Shown: positions 1 to 5,489 of the stretch, in pieces | Position numbering within the stretch: the first letter of the stretch is position 1 | How the letters are laid out: each line of letters opens with the position of its first letter | Assembly: GCA_937902865.1 (NCBI GenBank) | Contig: CALFNJ010000574.1 | Location: forward strand, 1 to 9,672 | Source of the DNA: an uncultured Opitutaceae bacterium | GTDB taxonomy: Bacteria > Verrucomicrobiota > Verrucomicrobiia > Opitutales > Opitutaceae | Length of the DNA: 9,672 nucleotides | Direction: 5' to 3' | Program-made: the position numbers and the translations under genes | The notes under the pieces: model-generated | Told to the model about the DNA's origin: nothing | The model's database searches: none | Seen by the model: the letters and a program-made list of their open reading frames with translations, nothing else

Positions 1-419
1 CTGGCGGCGAATACCGTCCCGGCGACAAGGTCATCCAGCTCCGGAACGACTACGACAAGAACCTCTTCAACGGTGACATCGGCACCGTGACGTCCGTCCG
101 CGCGGACGCCGGCACGCTCGAGGCCGAGTTCGACGGCGAGCGCCATACTTTCGACCGCGGCGCTCTGGGCAACCTCGCCCTTGCCTACTGCATCAGCATC
201 CACAAGTCCCAGGGCAGCGAGTATCCCGTCGTGATCGTCCCGCTGCTCAAGGCGCACTTCATGATGCTCCAGCGCAACCTGCTCTACACCGCGATCACGC
301 GCGGTCGAAAAAAGGTCTTCCTCGTCGGCGAGCCCGCCGCCTACGCGATGGCGGTCCGCAACAGCGAGTCCAAGCAGCGCCTCACCCATCTCCGCGAAAA
401 AATCGCCGCCCAAGGGTAG
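1..419 (+). CDS. recD2: RecD2-like ATP-dependent DNA helicase, C-terminal fragment (5' end outside window)
   Basis: Reading in phase from base 3, about 138 residues are visible before the TAG stop at 417-419. They match the C-terminal part of RecD2-type SF1B 5'-3' helicases. A GDKVIQLRNDYDKNLFNGDIG stretch comes first, typical of the segment that enters the SH3-like insertion. The short beta-rich stretch follows (about residues 29-52). Next is the SF1 motif with HKSQGSEYP, then the LLYTAITRGRKK motif containing the arginine finger of the ATPase. The tail is the usual short helical end. RecD2 proteins act in the cytoplasm in DNA repair and replication-fork processing, without RecBC. The Walker A part and the N-terminus lie upstream, so integrity of the whole gene cannot be judged. 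The stop codon overlaps the GTAG that begins the downstream palindromic repeat. Identification is by motif recognition; a generic RecD/TraA-type helicase is the main alternative. Confidence 0.9.
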   Translation, partial: GGEYRPGDKVIQLRNDYDKNLFNGDIGTVTSVRADAGTLEAEFDGERHTFDRGALGNLALAYCISIHKSQGSEYPVVIVPLLKAHFMMLQRNLLYTAITRGRKKVFLVGEPAAYAMAVRNSESKQRLTHLREKIAAQG

Positions 420-507
420 GGCGCATTATCCCTAACGCGCCGGTTTGAGTCCGTCGGGCATGAAACGCGGATAACGGTTGCGGCGCGTTAGGGATAACGC
501 GCCCCAC
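416..507. repeat. Paired-hairpin REP/BIME-like element, type A, copy 1
   Basis: Two 22-nt arms, 420-441 and 482-503, are inverse complements with one mismatch and enclose a 40-nt centre. Each arm is itself a hairpin-like TTATCCCTAACGCG palindrome. GTAG at 416-419 precedes the left arm and CCAC at 504-507 follows the right arm. A second copy with the same 40-nt centre length lies at 2850-2937. This layout fits REPIN/BIME elements; mobilisation by a RAYT transposase is inferred. It directly follows the helicase stop. Confidence 0.8.
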
Positions 508-552
508 CCTTCCAGCCCGCGGCCAACGTCAGACCTACGCACGAAAAAAAAG

Positions 553-578
553 GTAGGGACGGGCGGCCCGCCGGTCCG
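553..578. repeat. Single REP-like palindrome with GTAG foot (type b)
   Basis: GTAG at 553-556 is followed by a GC-rich palindrome (GACGGGCGGCCCGCCGGTC). It closely matches the left half of the b modules at 4834 and 5227. No partner hairpin is seen downstream, so it looks like a solo REP or half of a decayed pair. A run of eight A bases lies just upstream. Confidence 0.65.
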
Positions 579-601
579 CTTCGACGCCGCAAACCTTGAT
601 G

Positions 602-811
602 TCACGCGAAGCCGCGAAGGGCGAAGATGGACGGACCGAGGTGGCCGTCGACCTCCGGGCGACGGTGTTCGATTCCGCCAAAACAGAACCGCTGCCCGGA
701 GGTCGGCGGCCACCAAAGGGGCATAAATCCGATTCTGCAGTCGGGAAACGACGCGCCCCTTCCCCAGGGAAAACCCTCAGGCTTTCTTATATTTCGTGGA
801 TTTCGCGGTGA
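602..811. repeat. Loose outer inverted repeat around the 641-713 palindrome
   Basis: TCACGCGAAGCCGCGAAG at 602-619 is an imperfect inverse complement of the TTTCGTGGATTTCGCGGTGA segment at 792-811. The right segment is itself two near-identical 9-mers. The match needs a one-base shift and has several mismatches, so it is weak. It is listed because the same arrangement, an outer repeat enclosing an inner palindromic element, recurs clearly at 2757-2972. Confidence 0.35.
641..713. repeat. Paired-hairpin REP/BIME-like element, type e
   Basis: Arms 641-660 and 694-713 are 20-nt inverse complements with one mismatch. The element begins GTGG (641-644) and ends CCAC (710-713). The GACCTCCGGGC core resembles the GCGACCTCC...GGTCGC palindromes at 2829-2848 and 4944-4994, so it probably belongs to the same broader repeat family. 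Confidence 0.75.
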
Positions 812-913
812 ATCACCCGTTCCTGCCTACCCGAGTTACGCATCTACCCACCTCGGCCATTTGCCCGATTATGAGTTTGTGATTGAGCAAAGGAATCGTC
901 GTAAATCAGGGGA
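714..913 (+). other. Leader region of the hybrid kinase-like gene, no gene seen
   Basis: About 200 bases lie between the last palindrome and the start codon at 914. They are less GC-rich than the neighbouring genes, especially around 780-800 and 860-910, and are where the promoter should lie. No convincing -35/-10 pair stands out. Short open frames here overlap repeats and lack recognisable protein features. The AGGGG at 908-912 is only one base from the ATG, too close for a normal Shine-Dalgarno. Confidence 0.4.
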
Positions 914-2731
914 ATGTCCGTCCTGGCTTTGACCCTTCCCTTCGTGGCTGCTGCCTTGGAGGAGAGCGACTGGTTCGAATCGCTGGCTCCCGCGATCGGA
1001 CTCGTGGTCATCGGCCTCCTCGCCTGGCAGCTCTGGCGGGCGCAGCGGATCTACGCCCTCGAGCTCGCGGAACAATCCCGGCAGGTCGCCGAGGAGCGGG
1101 ATAAAGCGGCCCAGGCCTGGCAGGCCGTCGAGGCGGTGTCGCGCGAGAGTCAGGCGAAGAGCGAGATGCTCGCCACGCTCAGCCGCGAAATCCGCGCCCA
1201 TCTCAACGGGATCATCGGCTCTGCGGATCTGCTGCTCGACAACTCGCTCAGTCCTTCCCAGCGCGATAACCTCGTTACGCTCCGCGCCTCGGCCGAGTCG
1301 CTCCATCAGTCGCTCAACGACGTGCTGGACTACTCGACGATCGAGACCGGCCAGCTGCAGTTTGCCCACGCGTCGTTCGATCTGCGCGAGCCGCTGATCG
1401 AGGTGGTCGAGTCCCTCTCTCCCCTCGCGCTCGTCAAGGAGCTCGAGCTCGTGCTGATCGTTTCGCCGGACGTGCCGCTCGCGGTCAATGGCGATGCCAG
1501 CCGCCTGCGCCAGATCCTGCTCAACCTGATGTCCCACGCCGTGCGGTCCACCGCCAGCGGCCGCGTCGTTCTGCGCGTCGGCCTGCCCGAGGGTTCGGCC
1601 GGCGTTTCGAAACAGGGCGGCACCTGGCTGCATTTCAGCGTGACCGACACCGGCGCCAGCATTCCGGCGGAGCAGCAGGCGACGATCTTCGACCGTCCCG
1701 CCGAGACCGACGCTGCCTCCGGACGGTTCCGGGGCTCGGGCCTCGAGCTCGCCATCAGCAAACGTCTCGCGGAGCTGCTCGGCGGCCAGATCGGCGTGCG
1801 CAGCCTGCCCGAGGGCGGCTCGGAATTCTGGGTCGTCCTCGCGCTGCCCGCGGAAAAGGTTTCGGCGCCCGAGCCCTTCCCGGATGCCGACGGGATGCAC
1901 GTGGTGGTCCTCGACGAACGCTCCGCTTCGCGCGTCGCGATTTCCTCGATGCTCGGCCGCATGGGTGTCGATCAGGACGCCACCGACAGCGTGGCGAAGG
2001 CGGGACTGCTGCTGCGCGACGCGCTTGAGGCCGGCGCGAAGGAGCTCGTCTTCCTGCTCGACGAGCAGGCGATCGAGGCCAACCGCGCCGAACTGCTGCG
2101 GCTGGTCGCGCCTGATTCCCCGCTCCGCTCCACCCGTTTCGTGCTGATGTCCCATCGCCCCGAGGAACCGGCCGGACTCGCCGAGGGACTTCCCGTCACC
2201 GCCGTGCTGCACAAGCCGGTCCTGCGTTCCGAGCTGCTGCTCGAGGCGCTGCGGTCCACCACCCGGCTCGAGGCCAAGCCGGCGGCGGCCGCGTCCGTTC
2301 CCGCCCTCGATCGCGCGGGCGAGACGAAGCCGATGTTTCGGCGCGGTCCGCACGTGCTCGTGGTCGATGACGACGCCATCAGCCGCTCCGTCAGCTCCCA
2401 GCGGCTCGGCCGCCTCGGCTGCGCGGTCGAGGTCGCGGAAAGCGGCGCCGAAGCCGTCGAGCTGGCGCAGCGCACCCGCTTCGAGCTCATCTTCATGGAT
2501 TGCCAGATGCCGGAGATGGATGGCTTCACCGCGACGGAGAAGATCCGCGCTGCCGCGGGCGACAAGGCGCCGCCGATCGTCGCCCTCACCGCCAACATCT
2601 CCGAACGCGACCGCGAGCGCTGCTTCGCCGCCGGCATGTGCGACTTCGTCGGCAAGCCGGTCAACAAGACCGAGCTCGCCCGCGTGCTGAAGCGCTGGAT
2701 CCAGCCCGAGGTCGCCACCGCCAAAGCCTGA
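914..2731 (+). CDS. Membrane-anchored hybrid histidine-kinase-like protein with degenerate kinase core and two receiver domains
   Basis: 605 aa. Order: short N-terminus, one membrane segment (about 24-42), coiled-coil-like linker (45-82), HisKA-like (83-150), HATPase-like (155-312), REC1 (328-446), REC2 (478-598). There is no sensor domain; at most about 20 residues lie outside the membrane. The H-box, normally SHEIRTPLNG, reads SREIRAHLNG, so R91 replaces the phospho-accepting His. In the N box, H208 replaces the Mg-binding Asn (NLMSHAVRST). In the G1 box DTGASIP, S249 replaces a Gly; in the G2 box GSGLELAI, E278 replaces a Gly. REC1 keeps D383 and K434 but has D334-E335 for the acidic pair and lacks the usual MP after the Asp. 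REC2 is canonical (D485/D486, D529 in MDCQMP, T559, K581). It is probably a pseudokinase scaffold whose REC2 is phosphorylated by another kinase; that role is inferred. The ATG at 914 is preceded in frame by a TAA at 902-904, so no longer start exists. Confidence 0.9.
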   Translation: MSVLALTLPFVAAALEESDWFESLAPAIGLVVIGLLAWQLWRAQRIYALELAEQSRQVAEERDKAAQAWQAVEAVSRESQAKSEMLATLSREIRAHLNGIIGSADLLLDNSLSPSQRDNLVTLRASAESLHQSLNDVLDYSTIETGQLQFAHASFDLREPLIEVVESLSPLALVKELELVLIVSPDVPLAVNGDASRLRQILLNLMSHAVRSTASGRVVLRVGLPEGSAGVSKQGGTWLHFSVTDTGASIPAEQQATIFDRPAETDAASGRFRGSGLELAISKRLAELLGGQIGVRSLPEGGSEFWVVLALPAEKVSAPEPFPDADGMHVVVLDERSASRVAISSMLGRMGVDQDATDSVAKAGLLLRDALEAGAKELVFLLDEQAIEANRAELLRLVAPDSPLRSTRFVLMSHRPEEPAGLAEGLPVTAVLHKPVLRSELLLEALRSTTRLEAKPAAAASVPALDRAGETKPMFRRGPHVLVVDDDAISRSVSSQRLGRLGCAVEVAESGAEAVELAQRTRFELIFMDCQMPEMDGFTATEKIRAAAGDKAPPIVALTANISERDRERCFAAGMCDFVGKPVNKTELARVLKRWIQPEVATAKA

Positions 2732-2828
2732 GCGCCTGGTTGGGTTTAGTTGCTTTGGTTTATCTGGAACTCAGGAAATCAAGAAGCCGATCCGGTTCCT
2801 GATTTTGATTTTGGCTTTCCCACTGGGG

Positions 2829-2848
2829 ATGCGACCTCCTGGTCGCAT
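2829..2848. repeat. 20-bp palindrome ATGCGACC-TCCT-GGTCGCAT
   Basis: Perfect 8-bp arms with a 4-base centre. The GCGACCTCCxGGTCGC core recurs at 4950-4966 and 5343-5359 inside the tandem duplication. It is one hairpin of the broader palindromic repeat set. Confidence 0.75.
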
Positions 2849-2849
2849 G

Positions 2850-2937
2850 GTGGGGCGCGTTATCCCTAACGCGCCGGTTCGATTCCGCCCGACCTAAAAC
2901 GCGGATAAGGGTCTCGGCGCGTTAGGGACAACGCGCC
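2850..2937. repeat. Paired-hairpin REP/BIME-like element, type A, copy 2
   Basis: Arms 2854-2875 and 2916-2937 are 22-nt inverse complements with one mismatch, separated by 40 nt. The left side starts with GTGG at 2850-2853. Arms and the centre (AAACGCGGATAA shared) are clearly homologous to the copy at 416-507, so this is a dispersed repeat and not a coincidental hairpin. Confidence 0.8.
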
Positions 2938-2978
2938 CTATCCTTCCTGAGTTCCAGAGTTCCAGATAAACCAACTCC

Positions 2979-4538
2979 TCAGGATCCCGCTCGCTGCTCC
3001 TTCGCCCGATCCCAGACCGTCAGTCCCGCCAGACTCTTCCGCGTTTTCTCGCCGCCCGCAAAAATCAGACTGGCGACATAACCGATCACCACGCACGAGG
3101 CCACCGCCACGAAGCCATGGAGAAAGGCATTCGTCGCGGTGTAGTTCTGGACGATCCACGTCACCGCCACGCTCGAGAGCGCGCCGACCATGACGCCCGG
3201 TGCATTCGCGCGACGCGTGAGCAGGCCGAGCGCGAAGACGCCCGGGAAGCCGCCGCCGATCAGCGCAACGAGCTTCAGATATTCATCCCAGAGCGAGGTC
3301 GTGCCGCGCCACGCGAGCCAGACCGCCATGCCCGTGGCGATGATGCCCGCCGCCAGCGTCGCGCCGCGTCCCAGCCATAGGCGCTGCCGTTCCGTCGCCG
3401 TCGGGTGCAGGTTGCCTTGAAAATCGCTGACCACGATCGCCGCGGTCGCGTTCATCGCGCTGCTCAACGCTCCCATCGCCGCCGCGAAAAGGCCGGCGAC
3501 GATCAGCCCGACCACGCCGTGCGGCAGTTCGTTCGCGATGAAATACGGGAAGATCGCGTCGGTCGGCAGATCCACCGGCCCACGGTCGGGATGCGCGCGA
3601 TAGAACGCCCACAGCGATGTGCCGACAAAGAAGAACAGCACCGAGCCACCGAAGCCCACCACGTTGCCCATCACGATCGAACGCCGCGCCGCCTTCACGT
3701 CCGCCGTCGCCAGCATGCGCTGCATCAGCGGCTGGTCGCCGAGCACCGTGAAAATATGCCCGAGAAACATGCCGATGAACACCCAGAGCGTCGGCTCCGT
3801 CACGTTCAAGTCGGTCGCGACCATATGAAATTTTCCCGCGTCCGTCCCCGTGTGCACGATGCCCGCGAGGCCTCCGTCGACGCCGCGCGCCATGCAGGCC
3901 AGGGCGACGCCGACGCCACCGATCGTGACCGCGACCCGCATCACGTCGGTCCAGATCACCGCCTCGAAGCCGCCCTCCATCGCATAGAGCGTCGTGACGC
4001 CGCCGATCAGAAGAATGCTCGTGTACTTATCGAGTCCGGTGACCGTGGAAAGCGCCAGCGACGGCAGCAGCATCACCACGCTCATGCGTCCGCCGACCTT
4101 GAGCAAAATGCCGAGTCCGGCGCCGAGCAGCTGCACGCGCCGATCGAACCGGCGTTCGAGATAACCAAAGATGGTGGTGAGCTCGAGCCGCCGCAGCACG
4201 CCGACGAAGACGATGCCGACGAAAATACCCGCCAGCACCTGCGCCGGCGCCGAGCCAAACGCGAGCCAGTCCGAACTGTAGGTCTTGGCCGGAAGCGACA
4301 TGAAACTGATGCTGCTCGTCGCCGTCGCCATGAAGCTGATCGCCGCCGCCCACCACGGGATGCGGCCGCTGCCGAGAAAAAATCCACCGCTCGTCGCTTT
4401 CTTGCGTTTCGCGCACCACCAGCCAATTGCCAGGCTCAGCGCAAAATAAGCGGCGAGCGCCACATAGTCGGGCCAGGTCATCCGCCGCGGAGCGGCGACG
4501 GCGGCGAAAAACGGCAGGGGAAGAACGAGCGAGGCCAT
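2979..4538 (-). CDS. Sodium:solute symporter (SSS family)
   Basis: 519 aa from the ATG at 4538. An inner-membrane, multi-helix Na+-coupled permease, probably for a sugar or related small organic solute. Visible SSS signatures, in order: TWPDYVALAAYFALSLAIGW (first core helix); GGFFLGSGRIPWWAAAISF with ATATSSISF (about 51-79); TLYAMEGGFEAVIWTD (183-198); GDQPLMQRMLATAD (267-280); and GLFAAAMGALSSAMNATAAI (349-368), whose S359/S360 region matches the Na2-site helix. Length is normal for the family. The frame is open back to an ATG at 4589, but that segment runs toward the heptamer repeat and encodes no conserved sequence. The start at 4538, or the ATG at 4481 (MTWPDY), is therefore more plausible. 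Neither has a clear Shine-Dalgarno. Proximity to a glycoside hydrolase and an esterase suggests sugar uptake; the substrate cannot be read from sequence alone. Confidence 0.9.
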   Translation of the reverse strand: MASLVLPLPFFAAVAAPRRMTWPDYVALAAYFALSLAIGWWCAKRKKATSGGFFLGSGRIPWWAAAISFMATATSSISFMSLPAKTYSSDWLAFGSAPAQVLAGIFVGIVFVGVLRRLELTTIFGYLERRFDRRVQLLGAGLGILLKVGGRMSVVMLLPSLALSTVTGLDKYTSILLIGGVTTLYAMEGGFEAVIWTDVMRVAVTIGGVGVALACMARGVDGGLAGIVHTGTDAGKFHMVATDLNVTEPTLWVFIGMFLGHIFTVLGDQPLMQRMLATADVKAARRSIVMGNVVGFGGSVLFFFVGTSLWAFYRAHPDRGPVDLPTDAIFPYFIANELPHGVVGLIVAGLFAAAMGALSSAMNATAAIVVSDFQGNLHPTATERQRLWLGRGATLAAGIIATGMAVWLAWRGTTSLWDEYLKLVALIGGGFPGVFALGLLTRRANAPGVMVGALSSVAVTWIVQNYTATNAFLHGFVAVASCVVIGYVASLIFAGGEKTRKSLAGLTVWDRAKEQRAGS

Positions 4539-4576
4539 AGGGGTGTTGGCGACTGGACCTGGAGGTTTCGGACAAC

Positions 4577-4645
4577 GTTCAACGTCCAACGCTCAACATC
4601 CAACGTTCAACGTCGGGTCGCTGTCTTTGAATGTTGAACGCTGGA
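4577..4645. repeat. Heptamer repeat (RTYCAAC-type) upstream of the symporter, with short inverted partner
   Basis: Five consecutive 7-nt units lie at 4577-4611 (GTTCAAC GTCCAAC, then GCTCAAC, ATCCAAC, GTTCAAC). Part of this (4585-4601) is inverse-complementary, 14 of 17, to 4629-4645. The repeat lies about 40-105 bases upstream of the symporter ATG, in its probable promoter region. The same unit order occurs in the divergent promoter at 7993-8027. Confidence 0.85.
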
Positions 4646-4721
4646 TAAACGCGCCCGGCCCTGATCCCATGCGGGAGCCCGCCGCCGACGGCGAATCAAT
4701 TCCGGCCGGGCCGACCGATTC

Positions 4722-4827
4722 GAGGTGGAGCGCGTTGTCCCCAACGCGTTGTTCGCTCCGTTCGCGTTTCGACGCTTTTCTCGCCTGCCACGTCGCCCAG
4801 CGCGTTGAGGTCAACGCGCTCCACCTC
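4722..4827. repeat. Module a (copy 1; copy 2 at 5115-5220)
   Basis: Arms 4722-4748 and 4801-4827 are inverse complements except for a five-base patch. Each arm contains GCGCGTTGxxxxxAACGCG, itself a hairpin related to the type-A GCGCGTTATCCCTAACGCG. GTGG (4725-4728) and CCAC (4821-4824) sit near the ends. In copy 2 the left arm carries GAACGCG for GAGCGCG. Confidence 0.8.
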
Positions 4828-4833
4828 CGAAAG

Positions 4834-4916
4834 GTAGGGACGGGCGGCCCGCCCGTCCGTTGCGACGCGGTCGACTTTCGAGCATCGAACCGGACCCGCG
4901 GGCCGCGCGTCCCTAC
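4834..4916. repeat. Module b (copy 1; copy 2 at 5227-5309)
   Basis: Begins GTAGGGACGGGCGGCCCGC and ends with its near-perfect inverse complement, finishing in CTAC. The complementarity extends outward through AAAGGTAGG/CCTACCTTT (4830-4920). Each half is itself a GC-rich palindrome. Solo relatives occur at 553-578 and 9564-9587. The two copies are identical by eye. Confidence 0.82.
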
Positions 4917-4941
4917 CTTTCCACCTTCCCTTGATGCCACC

Positions 4942-4994
4942 GTGGGGCGGCGACCTCCCGGTCGCCGTCAACGCGCCCCGGAGGTCGCGTCCCC
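4942..4994. repeat. Module c (copy 1; copy 2 at 5335-5387)
   Basis: Starts GTGGGGCGGCGACCTCC and ends GGAGGTCGCGTCCCC, giving inverse-complementary arms of about 15 nt around a short centre. The left half contains the GCGACCTCCCGGTCGC palindrome also seen at 2831-2846. The right end lacks the CCAC found on most other modules. Confidence 0.75.
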
Positions 4995-5023
4995 AATATC
5001 AGCATCTGCCAAGCGCTCGACAC

Positions 5024-5095
5024 GTAGGGACGTCCCCTGGGACGCCCGTTTCGGCGATCGATCCGAACCCGGGCGTCCACAAGGAACGCCCCTAC
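5024..5095. repeat. Module d, copy 1
   Basis: Starts GTAGGGACGTCCCCTGGGAC and ends with the near inverse complement finishing in CTAC. Each half is a hairpin (CGTCCCxxGGGACG) and the two halves are inverted, a typical paired REP layout. The same element at 5417-5488 differs at a few bases. Confidence 0.82.
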
Positions 5096-5416
5096 ATTTC
5101 ACCTTCCGCGTCCGAAGGTGGAACGCGTTGTCCCCAACGCGTTGTTCGCTCCGTCCGCGCTTCGACGTTTTTCCCGCCTGCCGCGTCGCCCAGCGCGTTG
5201 AGGTCAACGCGCTCCACCTCCGAAAGGTAGGGACGGGCGGCCCGCCCGTCCGTTGCGACGCGGTCGACTTTCGAGCATCGAACCGGACCCGCGGGCCGCG
5301 CGTCCCTACCTTTCCACCTTCCCTTGATGCCACCGTGGGGCGGCGACCTCTCGGTCGCCGTCAACGCGACCAGGAGGTCGCGTCCCCAATATCAGCATCT
5401 GCCAAGCGCTCGACAT

Positions 5417-5488
5417 GTAGGGGCGTCCCTTGGGACGCCCGTCTCGGCGATCGATCCGAACCCGGGCGTCCACGAGGAACGCCCCTAC
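5417..5488. repeat. Module d, copy 2, abutting the glycoside hydrolase stop codon
   Basis: Same structure as 5024-5095. On the minus strand the gene's TAA (5492-5490) is followed by one T and then the GTAG that opens this element. The element is therefore the first thing in the 3' untranslated region and could act as a 3'-end stabiliser or terminator-like hairpin. Confidence 0.8.
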
Positions 5489-5489
5489 A

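Larger units (their letters stand above)
2757..2972. repeat. Outer inverted repeat enclosing a REP element between convergent genes
   Basis: The left arm 2757-2776 (GGTTTATCTGGAACTCAGGA) is the exact inverse complement of 2945-2972, once an 8-nt duplication (AGAGTTCC) in the right arm is removed. The arms enclose a further imperfect hairpin (about 2774-2820), the palindrome at 2829-2848 and the type-A element at 2850-2937. The whole structure fills the gap between the kinase-like gene stop (2731) and the symporter stop (2979). It could therefore act as a two-way transcription end. There is no clear U-tract, so intrinsic termination is unproven. Confidence 0.75.

Noticed and set aside
861..889. 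Promoter TTGCCC plus -10 before the kinase-like gene
   Set aside because: No acceptable -10 hexamer lies at proper spacing.
1199..1201. H96 as a replacement phospho-accepting histidine
   Set aside because: It is five residues downstream, at the position of the conserved Pro of the H-box, and lacks the following acidic residue. Without Asn208 the ATP site is doubtful as well. Kept only as a test in the finding.
869..2353. 494-codon open frame on the minus strand
   Set aside because: It is antisense to the hybrid kinase-like gene, with Arg/Gly/Glu-rich composition typical of high-GC shadow frames.
3405..4637. 410-codon open frame on the plus strand
   Set aside because: It is antisense to the symporter, Arg/His-rich, and ends in a translation of the heptamer repeat.
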